Assembly: GCA_017448795.1 (NCBI GenBank)
Contig: JAFSKV010000086.1
Coordinates: 1-38,320 of the forward strand
Length of the DNA stretch: 38,320 nt
Direction: 5' to 3'
Origin: Synergistaceae bacterium
GTDB lineage: Bacteria > Synergistota > Synergistia > Synergistales > Aminobacteriaceae
Of this stretch, positions 16,229 through 24,730 are shown piece by piece (the first letter of the stretch is position 1; every line of letters starts with the position of its first letter). Under the pieces are notes generated by a model. It did not search any database and was not told the DNA's origin. It saw nothing but the letters and a program-made list of their open reading frames with translations. Position numbers and translations under genes: made by a program.

Positions 16229-17419
16229 ATGTTCGTATACATGGATCACACGGCAACAACACCAACTAGCCCGGAAGTCTTGAAGGCCATGATGCCCTAC
16301 TTTGGGGAAAATTTCGGCAACCCTTCGAGCGTCTACTCGTTCTCACGCAAGAGCAGGGTCGCAATCGAGAGGGCACGTGCCCAAGTCGCAAACGCGCTCA
16401 ACGCTGACCCGGCGGAAATATTCTTCACCAGCTCCGGGACTGAGGCCGACAACTGGTCGCTTAAAGGCACGTTTGAGAAGGGCAAAACGTCCGGCAAGAC
16501 TCACATCATCACGTCAGCAATCGAGCATCACGCCATCCTTCACACGTGCGAATATCTCCACAAGGTCGAGGGAGCTGAAATCACCTACCTTCCTGTTGAC
16601 GCTGAGGGCTTCGTGAGCGTCGACGACGTGAGGAACGCTATCACCGACAAGACCGCGCTTGTGTCAGTCATGTTCGCGAATAATGAGGTCGGGACTATTG
16701 AGCCGGTCGCAGAAATCGGAGCATTGTGCCGGGAAAAAGGAGTCCCTTTCCACACAGACGCAGTGCAGGCCGCCGCCCACTTGAAGATTGACGTGAAGGC
16801 CATGAACATAGATATGCTCTCGATGTCAGCGCACAAGATGTACGGCCCAAAGGGAGTCGGAGCGTTGTACCTGCGGAAGGGGCTCAGGCCGGAAAACTTC
16901 ATGCACGGGGGAGCGCAGGAGAAAGGCCGCCGTGCCAGCACAGAGAATATAGCCGGGATTGTCGGGTTCGGCGAGGCTATGGAGATTTTGCAGGGCAGAC
17001 TCGCGGATGATTTGGCGGTCAACTCAGCACGCCGGGACAGGCTCATTGCCGGGATACTTGAGCGCATTCCTCACGCAAAACTCAACGGCGCAACAGGCTC
17101 ACACCGTCTCCCGAACAACGTCAACTTCAGCTTCATCGGCGTTGAGGGTGAGACACTGCTTCTTGACCTCGACATGAAGGGAATATCTGCCTCGACAGGG
17201 AGCGCGTGTTCGTCGGAGAGCCTTGACCCCTCCCACGTTTTGATGGCACTGGGACTGAAGCATGAGATGGCGCACGGGTCATTGAGATTCACGCTTGGAC
17301 GGCTGACGGACGACAGCCAGATAGATTATGTGCTTGACGTTCTGCCGGAAATCGTAGCGAGGAGAAGGGCAATGTCGCCTTTGTGGGAAGACTACATGAA
17401 ATCACAGGAGGGGAAATAA
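16229..17419 (+). CDS. nifS: cysteine desulfurase, NifS/IscS-like
   Basis: 396 residues. This PLP enzyme takes sulfur from cysteine as a persulfide for cluster assembly. It shows MDHTATTP at 5-12, TSSGTEADN at 68-75, the PLP-stacking His in IEHH (about 100), and MSAHKMYGPKGVG with PLP lysine K203. The catalytic cysteine C327 in STGSACSS lies on the short loop typical of group I (IscS/NifS) enzymes. It is second in the iscR-nifS-iscU operon, 2 nt before the scaffold gene, so sulfur donor and scaffold are made together. The ribosome binding site AAAGGGGG sits 11 nt before the ATG. Confidence 0.95.
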   Translation: MFVYMDHTATTPTSPEVLKAMMPYFGENFGNPSSVYSFSRKSRVAIERARAQVANALNADPAEIFFTSSGTEADNWSLKGTFEKGKTSGKTHIITSAIEHHAILHTCEYLHKVEGAEITYLPVDAEGFVSVDDVRNAITDKTALVSVMFANNEVGTIEPVAEIGALCREKGVPFHTDAVQAAAHLKIDVKAMNIDMLSMSAHKMYGPKGVGALYLRKGLRPENFMHGGAQEKGRRASTENIAGIVGFGEAMEILQGRLADDLAVNSARRDRLIAGILERIPHAKLNGATGSHRLPNNVNFSFIGVEGETLLLDLDMKGISASTGSACSSESLDPSHVLMALGLKHEMAHGSLRFTLGRLTDDSQIDYVLDVLPEIVARRRAMSPLWEDYMKSQEGK

Positions 17420-17421
17420 TT

Positions 17422-17838
17422 ATGGCACTGGATTACAGCCAAAAGGTAATGGATCACTTCATGAACCCGCGCAACGTGGGAGAAATCGCGGACGCTGACG
17501 GAGTAGGAGAAGCAGGCAACCCGAAATGCGGGGACATCATGAAGATATATCTCAAGGTCAACCCTGAGACGAACATAATCGAGGACGTGAAGTTCAAGAC
17601 GTTCGGGTGCGCGAGTGCGATTGCGTCGTCAAGCATGGCAACTGAGCTGATCAAGGGCAAGACGGTTGACGAGGCTTGGGACTTGACGAACAACGCGGTT
17701 GCTGAGGCTCTGGACGGATTGCCGCCCGTGAAGATGCACTGCTCTGTGCTGGCGGAAGAGTCGATACATGCCGCGCTGAATGATTACCGGGCCAAGCACG
17801 GAATGCCCGTTATCCCTATGGAGCATCACGAGGACTAA
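17422..17838 (+). CDS. iscU: Fe-S cluster scaffold protein IscU/NifU N-domain type
   Basis: 138 residues, starting at ATG 17422 with GGAGGGG in the tail of nifS; upstream in-frame codons belong to nifS. The three cluster cysteines are present in NPKCGD (with the conserved Asp), FGCASAIASSSM and MHCSVLAEE. The N-terminal YSQKVMDHFMNPRNVGEI is the IscU/NifU motif. The C-terminal extension of a full NifU (ferredoxin and Nfu domains) is absent, and the HscA-binding LPPVK motif is present (GLPPVKMHC), although no hscA or hscB is nearby. It builds transient [2Fe-2S] or [4Fe-4S] clusters with NifS in the cytoplasm. It is last in the operon before a strong terminator. Confidence 0.95.
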   Translation: MALDYSQKVMDHFMNPRNVGEIADADGVGEAGNPKCGDIMKIYLKVNPETNIIEDVKFKTFGCASAIASSSMATELIKGKTVDEAWDLTNNAVAEALDGLPPVKMHCSVLAEESIHAALNDYRAKHGMPVIPMEHHED

Positions 17839-17851
17839 GGAAGAAAGTTTG

Positions 17852-17887
17852 TCCCTCTCCTGAATTGCCGGGAGGGGGATTTTTTTT
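17852..17887 (+). terminator. intrinsic terminator of the iscR-nifS-iscU operon
   Basis: A 9-bp stem TCCCTCTCC / GGAGGGGGA (one G-U) with a 10-nt loop is followed by eight T, 13 nt after the iscU stop. A second hairpin, AGCTCCTCCT / AGGGGGGCT, follows near 17960-17995 with a weaker T-tail and may be a backup. Confidence 0.92.
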
Positions 17888-17994
17888 GCATTCATGTAAT
17901 TCTTCAGCGAAGCGAGGCCTATAAGCTCAAGATGTGCTGACACAAATCTTTTTGGTGAAAGCTCCTCCTGCCGGGTGCGGAAAGTAGGGGGGCT

Positions 17995-18837
17995 TTATTG
18001 TTCAAGCGCGTGAACAAAGCACGTTACCGCCAGCAAATCCCCCGCTCCTCCCGGAGAAATCCACCGCCCTATATATTCCCGGTCAAGCCCCGCAATATCC
18101 TCAAGCCCGAAGCCACGACTCACCATTTCCCCCGCAGTGTTCATGACCTCCTGAGCTGTGGCCATGTCATGCCGGGATATTATGTTCGTGTCCTGAGCGT
18201 GTGCCATGATGTGAACCAGCGTCATAGCCAGCGCGTCATTCATGCTCATTCCCTCCGCAAGGTACTCCCTCAGCGCAGGCAACGCCCTCAGTCTCACACA
18301 GGGATACCCCGCCTCAGCCTCGCCGCGAATCCCCGTTATACCGTGAGTGATGTAGACACGTTCCCCCTTCGTCATCATGGCCGGACTCTTCTCCCTCACG
18401 CCCGCAAAATCACGCTCAACGATCCCAGCACACATTTCACCCGCAAGAGTCATCGTCCCGTCAGCCGTAACATCATGCCCGGCTCCCGCGAGATACCCCG
18501 CGCATGAAGCCAGAAGTCCCAGCGAGAATATTTCGCCCTTGTGCGTGTTTATGCCCCCGGTTGCCGCAAACATTCTGTGTTCTGCCTCGACTCCAATTCT
18601 GCGGACTGACGGGAAAACTTCAGCAGGAGGAATCCCCAAGACTCCCCCCGCAAAGCCTTCCTGCGAAAATTCAGCGAAACTTTCAGCTAGACTCGCCGCG
18701 CTCCTCATGAACGTGAAGAAGTCCATATCCTTGTGAGCTCCTGAGTTGCTACGGTCGACTAGTCCGGGCTTGGGAGTGGCCGACACCTCAAGCAGCATCG
18801 CCTCAAGCACCAGCCTCCCGATCTCACGGCTATTCAT
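17995..18837 (-). CDS. citG: triphosphoribosyl-dephospho-CoA synthase (CitG family)
   Basis: About 280 residues from ATG 18837; two more in-frame ATGs within 20 nt upstream make the exact start uncertain. CitG joins ATP and dephospho-CoA to make the precursor of the acyl-carrier prosthetic group of citrate lyase, or of malonate decarboxylase in MdcB. Family marks are the N-terminal EVSATPKPGLVDRSNSGAHKDMD, the GGINTHKGEIFSLG motif, and a C-terminal HAQDTNI followed by SPGGAGDLLA. It overlaps the end of the RND permease gene by 8 nt, so it is translationally coupled to it, an odd pairing. No citrate lyase or malonate decarboxylase subunit lies in the window. A related CitG-like role in another pathway remains possible. 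Confidence 0.85.
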   Translation of the reverse strand: MNSREIGRLVLEAMLLEVSATPKPGLVDRSNSGAHKDMDFFTFMRSAASLAESFAEFSQEGFAGGVLGIPPAEVFPSVRRIGVEAEHRMFAATGGINTHKGEIFSLGLLASCAGYLAGAGHDVTADGTMTLAGEMCAGIVERDFAGVREKSPAMMTKGERVYITHGITGIRGEAEAGYPCVRLRALPALREYLAEGMSMNDALAMTLVHIMAHAQDTNIISRHDMATAQEVMNTAGEMVSRGFGLEDIAGLDREYIGRWISPGGAGDLLAVTCFVHALEQ

Positions 18838-21800
18838 CGTCATCATCGTATGCTTCACCGTCTTCGTCTTTCTCGCCGTATTCCCTGCCTCTCACCCTCG
18901 CCCAGAAGAGCCGGACTCTCCACACGAGCTTGTACGCCGCGGGGATTGACAGCATGGCCAGCATTCCGCCCGCGATCAGCCCGCCAATCGCAACGACAGC
19001 AATAGGCCGCTTCATCTCAGAGCCTCTTCCGGTCGACAGCAAAGGCACAAGCGAGACTATCGACGTAACAACCGCCATCAGCAATGACTTGAAGCGAACA
19101 TGACACGCCTCTTCTACAGCCTCGTAAGGATGAGTGCCCTTCAGGCGCAGGACTTCCGCGTAGTCAACGACGACAATCGCGTTGTTCACGACCATTCCCA
19201 CGAGCATTATCATTCCGATTATGGCGAATATTGAGATGTTGACTTCTGACAGGAGCATTGCCGGAACGACTCCGATTGCCGCCATCGGAACAGTAGCTAG
19301 GATGACTATGCTGTACGTCCACGACTCAAGTATCGCCGCGACAATCAAGTATGTAACTACAATTGCGATAATCAGAGTCCGCAGAAGCTCCGTGAAGTTC
19401 TCGGCCATGTCCTCCTGTTCGCCGCCGAAATTGATGCTGACACCTTCAGGGAGAGTCAGGCTGTCAACAACCTCACGCATCCTCGCGTTGCCCTCGCCTG
19501 ACGTGATGTATCTCACCCGCCCGGTAACAACAACAGCCCTCTCGCGCTCAACCCTGCGAATCTCAGTAGGGCCGTCGCTCCATGAAATGTCAGCCATCTC
19601 ATCAAGCGGAACAAGACCGTAGCCCGTCATTATCGGGAGTTCGTGGGCATTGAAGATGTCGCTGGCTTTCTCGCGGGCAATACGTGCTTTTATGTCGTAC
19701 TCGTAGCCTCCCTGCCGGAATTTCCCGGAGTCCCTCCCTATAAGGTAGCCCCTCACGATTCCCGCAAGGTCCGAGATATTTATCCCCAACGGTGCGAGCC
19801 TCCAGCGGATTGGCGTGATTCTCAGCTCAGGCTTGCCCATCTCCATCTCTATTGTGAGGTCGCGGATTCCCGGAATGACTCTGCCCTTTGCGCGGATTTC
19901 CTCAGCGATTCCGTAAAGCTGGTTCAAGTCCTGACCCTTTATCTGAATCTCAATCGGGTTGCCGAAGCCTGAACGCGTGGCGGCTATTGAGATCTGCACT
20001 CCCGGAAGATTGCTCAGGTACGGGCGGATTCTGTCGGCCAATACTTGGGTTGACGGCCTGCCGGGGTCATCGTTCATGTACAGGGCTATGCTTGCCTCGC
20101 TGATTGAGTTTGACCGCATGGAGCCTGCCACTGTTGATACCACGTTCTTGATGTATTTGCGCTCAGGAAGTTTGTTGATGTAGTCCTCTACGTGGTAGAT
20201 GAGATCGGCTGTCCTGTGGATGGATGAATTGTTGTCGAGGGTGAGCGTGATTCTGACCGTCCCGTCATCCATCGAGGGCGTGAACTCAGTGCCGATGAAG
20301 CCGCCGAGCTTGAGTGAGCCGTAAGTGGCAAGCACCGTGAATATCACCGTCAGCATCGGGAATCTCATGGCCACGTGAAGAATGATGAAGAACATATCCC
20401 GGAAGCCGTCAAATATCCAGTTCCACCAGCCTGTGAGAATTTTCCCGATTAACGGAATCTCGTTGTCATGGCCGGTCTTCTTGATTCTCGCCGCCAAGCA
20501 CGGAGTAACCGCCATAGTTACCCACAGTGAGAAGCATGTAGCATACACTATTGTTACGGCATAAGGCTTGAGGAACTGCCCCGCTATCGTCGACATCAGT
20601 GCTACAGGCATGAACACCCCCAAGTTGGTCAACACTCCCGCAAGCACCGACATCGAGATTTCAACCGTGCCTTCTTCCGCCGCCTCAAACGCTCCGTAGC
20701 CCATATCACGGAAACGGTAGATGTTCTGTATGATGAGTATCGCGTTCATGACCAGCGTACCCATTGAGAGGGCGAGTCCGAGAGTGCTCATCAGGTTGAG
20801 GGTGTAGCCGTGAATCTGGAGGGGGACGAACGTAGCCGCAAACGCAACAGGCATCGAGAACGCAACAATGAACGTTGCCCCGAAGCGTCCCAAGAACAGG
20901 TATATCACGAGTGCAGTCAACGCTATACCGATTGCTGTATCACGGATGATGTTCTTGACCGCCGACTCGACAAATCCCGTGTCATCATAGGTGTACTCGT
21001 ACGTGAAATCCGGGTATTCCCTCATCGTCCGCTCCATGAGACGCTTTATCTGCCTTCCTGCCTCCACAACGTCAGCGTTCGAGCGCGGGCTAATCCTGAG
21101 CTGTACAACAGGGTGGCCGTCTGCGCGCGCCATGCTCCGCTGGTCTTCCTCCCCGTCAACAACCTCACCTAACATTGAGAGTCTCACGGGCTGGCCGTTG
21201 GGCGTGGGAATGAGGATGTCTTCGAGCTGCTCCACCTCGTTGAACTCGCCCATGAGACGCAGCGACACTTCGTCCTTCCTCTGCGTAACGTAGCCTGACG
21301 GTGTGGTCTGGTTGTTCGCGGCCACAACGTTGCACACCTGCATGTAGCTTATCCCGTAATCACTCAGTGCCGCCGGGTCAAGGTTGATGTGAATCTCGCG
21401 GTCGCGCCCCCCCGTAACGTCAACGCGCCCCACTCCTTGGACACGCGCAACAACGGGCTGTATCCTGTCCTCGATCATCTTCTTTGCGGTCTTCTCCGGC
21501 ATTGATGAGGTGAACGAGACTATCAGGAAGGGCTGTGCTGAGATGTCGAACTTGCTGGATACCGGCTCGTCAGCGTCATCCGGGAGATCCGGGACTTTGG
21601 CCTTGACCTTGTTGTTCACGTCTACAAGCGCGAGGTCAGGATTCGTTCCGGGATTCATTTCGACGGCGACCATCGATATGCCTTCGATTGAGTATGTCGT
21701 TATGGACTTGAGATTTTCGAGGTCGGCTAATGCGTCTTCGAGTGGCTTGCTGATGAGCTGTTCGATTTCGTTCGGGCCTGCTCCTGTGTAGGTTGTGCGG

Positions 21801-21943
21801 ACGAGGCAGAAGGGAAGCTCAACATCGGGGTAAAGCGTAACTCCGAGCGTGAAGTAGCTTGAGATGCCGAGCAGTATCCAGATAACAACAGAACACCCGG
21901 TGAAGACCGGGTGCGTGATGCAGAACTTTATGAATCCTCTCAT
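18830..21943 (-). CDS. RND-family efflux permease (HAE1-like) lacking the TM4 Asp pair
   Basis: 1037 residues, the normal length for an inner-membrane RND pump. It has TM1 near the N-terminus, two large periplasmic porter regions (about 40-335 and 560-860), and the TM4-6 and TM10-12 bundles. TM4 reads LALSMGTLVMNAILIIQNIYR where AcrB-type pumps have GxVVDDAIVVVEN: the two proton-relay aspartates (AcrB D407, D408) are Met and Asn. TM10 reads GMVVNNAIVVVDYAEV, with Asn in place of AcrB K940, as is common in many non-enteric RND pumps. The periplasmic and docking regions look intact. The C-terminus is highly acidic (EDGEAYDDDDE). The adaptor gene ends 6 nt upstream and citG overlaps its end. No TolC-like gene is nearby. 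It is a pump with altered energising, or one using other acidic residues. Confidence 0.9.
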   Translation of the reverse strand: MRGFIKFCITHPVFTGCSVVIWILLGISSYFTLGVTLYPDVELPFCLVRTTYTGAGPNEIEQLISKPLEDALADLENLKSITTYSIEGISMVAVEMNPGTNPDLALVDVNNKVKAKVPDLPDDADEPVSSKFDISAQPFLIVSFTSSMPEKTAKKMIEDRIQPVVARVQGVGRVDVTGGRDREIHINLDPAALSDYGISYMQVCNVVAANNQTTPSGYVTQRKDEVSLRLMGEFNEVEQLEDILIPTPNGQPVRLSMLGEVVDGEEDQRSMARADGHPVVQLRISPRSNADVVEAGRQIKRLMERTMREYPDFTYEYTYDDTGFVESAVKNIIRDTAIGIALTALVIYLFLGRFGATFIVAFSMPVAFAATFVPLQIHGYTLNLMSTLGLALSMGTLVMNAILIIQNIYRFRDMGYGAFEAAEEGTVEISMSVLAGVLTNLGVFMPVALMSTIAGQFLKPYAVTIVYATCFSLWVTMAVTPCLAARIKKTGHDNEIPLIGKILTGWWNWIFDGFRDMFFIILHVAMRFPMLTVIFTVLATYGSLKLGGFIGTEFTPSMDDGTVRITLTLDNNSSIHRTADLIYHVEDYINKLPERKYIKNVVSTVAGSMRSNSISEASIALYMNDDPGRPSTQVLADRIRPYLSNLPGVQISIAATRSGFGNPIEIQIKGQDLNQLYGIAEEIRAKGRVIPGIRDLTIEMEMGKPELRITPIRWRLAPLGINISDLAGIVRGYLIGRDSGKFRQGGYEYDIKARIAREKASDIFNAHELPIMTGYGLVPLDEMADISWSDGPTEIRRVERERAVVVTGRVRYITSGEGNARMREVVDSLTLPEGVSINFGGEQEDMAENFTELLRTLIIAIVVTYLIVAAILESWTYSIVILATVPMAAIGVVPAMLLSEVNISIFAIIGMIMLVGMVVNNAIVVVDYAEVLRLKGTHPYEAVEEACHVRFKSLLMAVVTSIVSLVPLLSTGRGSEMKRPIAVVAIGGLIAGGMLAMLSIPAAYKLVWRVRLFWARVRGREYGEKDEDGEAYDDDDE

Positions 21944-21949
21944 GAAATT

Positions 21950-23059
21950 TTATCCCTCGTCGGTGTTGTCTTGTGTGTTTCTTCCTGCTAGGCCAACGTT
22001 AAGCACGATGCCTGCCCCGTCATATAGTACCCTGTTCCCGCTGGTTATGAGCTTGTCGCCGGGCTTGAGGCCTGATGTTACTATGACTCTTCCTTCGCGC
22101 CCCTCGCCTGTAGTTATCGCTGTGAGTTTTGCCCTGTTTCCGTCAGCGATGTAGACAGACTGAGAATTTCCCCTGTAGACAACGACATTTGACGGAATGA
22201 CAACAACACTCTGCTGTGATGATACCTTGAAGCGTCCCTCAACGTATGTGCCGGGCAATATCCCTGAGTTCTCCGGGAGGCCGACTGTTACCGGGTAGAG
22301 TCCTGAGCCTGACTGAGCTTCTGGGCTGATGCGCTTCACGAATCCCTGGTGTGTCGTCCCGTCAACACGAATCTCAACCGTTGTCCCGCGGTTAATCTTC
22401 ATGACATCCTTCTTCGACACCATAAGCTCGGCTTCCATCTCTTTCGGGTCAACAATCGACAATAACACCGCTCCTGCCTCGGCGATTTCTCCGGGCTCGA
22501 CGTTGCGGGCTGAGACTATGCCGTTGATGGAGGCTTTGAGGCTCGTGCGCTGAAGTGATGACTGCGTGGACTTGAGGGCGGCCTCCGCTGTCTTCATGCG
22601 TGAATATGCCGCGTCGACTTCTGATTTCGATATGCCTCCTTTGGCGTTGAGCTGCTTGAGCCTGTTGTAGTTGAGGACGGCCTCATCGTATGCTGTTTTC
22701 CCGGACTGAACCTGCGCTCCTCTTGCCGCAACCTGAAGGGTGATGAGGGTCTGGCCTGCCTTCACCGGGCTTCCTACGTCAACGTTTACTGTCCTGACGA
22801 TTTCGCGCTCGTATGTGGTGATGTTCTGGGTGTGGGCGGATTTCGCCTGACCGTAATAGCTCCTCCATGTCTCCCAGTCGGACGTGGTGAGAGTCTCTGT
22901 TTCTACGGGGTAGACTGTCTCGGTCTGAGTCTCAAGGGAACGGAGATTAGCGGCGGCCTGTGCGAGCTTTGCGCGGACCTGTGTGCTTACGAGGAATCCT
23001 ACTCCAACGAGCGCGAGTACCCACAATAATATTCTTATGCGCGTGAAAAATTTCAGCAT
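21950..23059 (-). CDS. RND efflux periplasmic adaptor (membrane fusion protein)
   Basis: 369 residues: an N-terminal signal-anchor helix (about 9-27) with no lipobox, a short coil, then a first half-lipoyl and barrel-sandwich motif VNVDVGSPVKAGQTLITLQ. A helical hairpin follows (about 118-170, GISKSEVDAAYSRMKTAEAALKS), then the second half-motif ASINGIVSARNVEPGEIAEAGAVLLSIVD. A beta-barrel and membrane-proximal domain follow to the end (IPSNVVVYRGNSQSVYIAD, GLKPGDKLITSG). It bridges the RND permease to an outer-membrane duct. It is the promoter-proximal gene of the adaptor-permease-citG unit, 6 nt before the permease. A TGCTATAAT extended -10 lies about 50 nt upstream. Confidence 0.92.
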   Translation of the reverse strand: MLKFFTRIRILLWVLALVGVGFLVSTQVRAKLAQAAANLRSLETQTETVYPVETETLTTSDWETWRSYYGQAKSAHTQNITTYEREIVRTVNVDVGSPVKAGQTLITLQVAARGAQVQSGKTAYDEAVLNYNRLKQLNAKGGISKSEVDAAYSRMKTAEAALKSTQSSLQRTSLKASINGIVSARNVEPGEIAEAGAVLLSIVDPKEMEAELMVSKKDVMKINRGTTVEIRVDGTTHQGFVKRISPEAQSGSGLYPVTVGLPENSGILPGTYVEGRFKVSSQQSVVVIPSNVVVYRGNSQSVYIADGNRAKLTAITTGEGREGRVIVTSGLKPGDKLITSGNRVLYDGAGIVLNVGLAGRNTQDNTDEG

Positions 23060-23105
23060 AAAGCAATATCACCTCTGGAAAAATAAATTGTCTGTGTGAA
23101 ACCGC

Positions 23106-23114
23106 ATTATAGCA
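23106..23114 (-). promoter_or_regulatory. extended -10 promoter of the RND efflux operon
   Basis: TG-C-TATAAT on the minus strand is a perfect extended -10, about 47 nt upstream of the adaptor ATG. The -35 region (around TTCATG) is weak, as expected for an extended -10 promoter. Confidence 0.7.
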
Positions 23115-23154
23115 CAGGGAAATATTGCCGCATGAAGATTTTGTGAAGTGAACA

Positions 23155-23442
23155 TCAATTTGCGGGGTTAAGGATTTTCCTTCTGCTCATGAAAAGTTTA
23201 TGCTCCCATTGCCGACGGTGCTTGTGGCTCTTCCAGCCCGTGCTTCTTCGTCCGCGCCTGTAAATAATATCCCAGTCAGCGATTGCAAGGCTGGCAAGAT
23301 TCCTGTGCTTCCCCCTTCCGTGCCAAACGTAGCGAACACCGTCCCAGTCATCGAAAATTTGCCTGGCTGTGTAATGTATGAGATGCCCCACGTGAAAATG
23401 ACCGTCATTGGAACTATTATACCCTGTCGTGTGGTGTGTCAT
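23155..23442 (-). other. 356-nt gap (23060-23416) with an uncharacterised open frame
   Basis: Between the efflux adaptor and hydE there is no recognised gene. A minus-strand frame here encodes up to 95 residues from ATG 23442, overlapping the end of hydE by 26 nt. It is very rich in His, Arg, Lys and Trp, ending with KHRRQWEHKLFMSRRKILNPAN. No ribosome binding site precedes the ATG. A TATAAT at about 23420 could start a short transcript. A second minus frame (23187-23408) is also open over the same DNA, so open frames alone prove little. It may be a small basic protein, a decayed gene or part of a dispersed repeat. I cannot assign a function. Confidence 0.3.
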
Positions 23443-24478
23443 TCCCCGCAAAATCCCCCCTGCCAACAACAACCTCATACCCGATTTTCCGCATCCTCTC
23501 ACTGAGACACTCCCGGCACTGCGCGGACTCTTCACCCGTGCAAATCTTGTTGTCGTAAAGCTCGTATTTCTTCCTCACGTTCACGGGCGACAAGTTCGGC
23601 ATTACCACATTCGCCCCGGCCATGATCCCGCGTTCTCGTCCAACGGGGTCAACAGTACCCAGCGCAGTTGTTGCAGGCAGGAGAACAGCAGGGTGTATCA
23701 GCCGGATGATTGACAGCAGATAGCACGTAAGCTCCACAGTCCCGGCGGGGAAATCACGGAACGGCGTATCCTTGTGTGGGATGAACGGCCCAATCCCGCA
23801 CATGTCTGGCCTGAACGTCTCGACGAGCTTCAAGTCCTCCGCGAGATTCCGGACGGTCTGATACGGACTCCCAACCATGAACCCGCACCCGACCTGATAC
23901 CCAAGCGAGCGCAATTCCTCAAGGCACTTCATCCTGTTATCCCACGACATGGCCGGAGGGTGAAGCCTAGCGTAATGCTCCGGGTCAGCCGTCTCATGCC
24001 TCAGAAGATACCTGTCCGCCCCGCATTCACGCAGGAACTCGTAGCTGTCATAGCTCCGTTCTCCCATCGACAACGTTACAGCACAGTCAGGATGCCGGGA
24101 CTTTATCCCCCTCACTATGCCGCCTAAAATCTCATCGTCAAAGTAAGAGTCCTCGCCCCCCTGTAACACGAACGTACGAAATCCCAAGCCGTAACCCTCA
24201 TCACAGCACGCGTATATCTCATCATCCGTCAGCCTGTAACGCTCACAGTTTGCGTTGCTCCGTCTTATCCCGCAATAATAGCAGTCATTCCGGCAGATGT
24301 TGCTGACCTCGATTAGTCCGCGAACATAGACAGCATCACCGTAAATTTCGCGCCGGACTCTCACGGCAAGTTTGCGCAGAAGCCCGGCGTATTCGTCATT
24401 CCGTCCCTCAATCAATGCCTCGTACTCCTCAACAGTCAGTGAATGAGTCTCAGCAAGCCTCCCTATTATCTCCCTCAC
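23417..24478 (-). CDS. hydE: [FeFe]-hydrogenase maturase HydE (radical SAM)
   Basis: 353 residues. The radical-SAM motif is at C62-RND-C66-YY-C69 (ICRNDCYYCGIRR), the CxxxCxxC pattern, within a TIM barrel of biotin-synthase type. Other family segments are TFVLQGGEDSYFDDE, YLLRHETADPEHYARLHP, GCGFMVGSPYQTVRNLAEDL and GIGPFIPHKDTPF. HydE acts with HydF and HydG to build the diiron subcluster of [FeFe] hydrogenase; its known reaction works on the HydG-made Fe(CO)2(CN)cysteine complex. C-terminal cysteines at C-x7-C-xx-C spacing (ICTGEESAQCREC) match the optional second cluster. Its ATG overlaps the stop of the TM1266-type regulator by 4 nt (coupling). hydF, hydG and a hydrogenase are not in the window. 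Methylornithine synthase PylB is a relative but less likely in this context. Confidence 0.9.
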   Translation of the reverse strand: MREIIGRLAETHSLTVEEYEALIEGRNDEYAGLLRKLAVRVRREIYGDAVYVRGLIEVSNICRNDCYYCGIRRSNANCERYRLTDDEIYACCDEGYGLGFRTFVLQGGEDSYFDDEILGGIVRGIKSRHPDCAVTLSMGERSYDSYEFLRECGADRYLLRHETADPEHYARLHPPAMSWDNRMKCLEELRSLGYQVGCGFMVGSPYQTVRNLAEDLKLVETFRPDMCGIGPFIPHKDTPFRDFPAGTVELTCYLLSIIRLIHPAVLLPATTALGTVDPVGRERGIMAGANVVMPNLSPVNVRKKYELYDNKICTGEESAQCRECLSERMRKIGYEVVVGRGDFAGNDTPHDRV

Positions 24479-24717
24479 TTCGAGAAGGCTATTGTTACGC
24501 TCACGCCGTCAAGGTTGCCGATTTTCCCGGACAGTGCCGAGATAACATCCTGCGGAGCGTCGAGGGCTATGCTGATTAGGTTGATTTTCTTGGGACGGTA
24601 GGGAAGCCCCATCCTGCCTATCACACTGTCCCGGTACTCGTGAAGCGTCGCGTTCAGTGCCTCGATTGATTTCGTGTTCTCTACTATGATGCTCATTACC
24701 GCTACTCTTGTCTCCAT
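24475..24717 (-). CDS. TM1266-type iron-only hydrogenase system regulator
   Basis: 80 residues from ATG 24717, after AGGAGG; the longer upstream frame only reads over the preceding gene. The fold is ACT/NikR-C-like: METRVAVMSIIVENTKSIEALN, IGRMGLPYRPKKINLISIALDAP and a final SGKIGNLDGVSVTIAFSK. The family is regularly found in [FeFe]-hydrogenase maturation operons, and its position overlapping hydE by 4 nt supports the call. Its biochemical role is not established; the regulator name comes from family annotation. There is no DNA-binding domain in so short a protein, so a ligand-sensing role is more likely than direct regulation. Confidence 0.85.
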   Translation of the reverse strand: METRVAVMSIIVENTKSIEALNATLHEYRDSVIGRMGLPYRPKKINLISIALDAPQDVISALSGKIGNLDGVSVTIAFSK

Positions 24718-24730
24718 TGTGTGAATCCTC

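Noticed and set aside
23187-23408. 73-residue minus ORF in the gap before hydE
   Set aside because: It overlaps the His/Arg-rich frame in another phase and has no start signal; the two cannot both be real and neither is strong.
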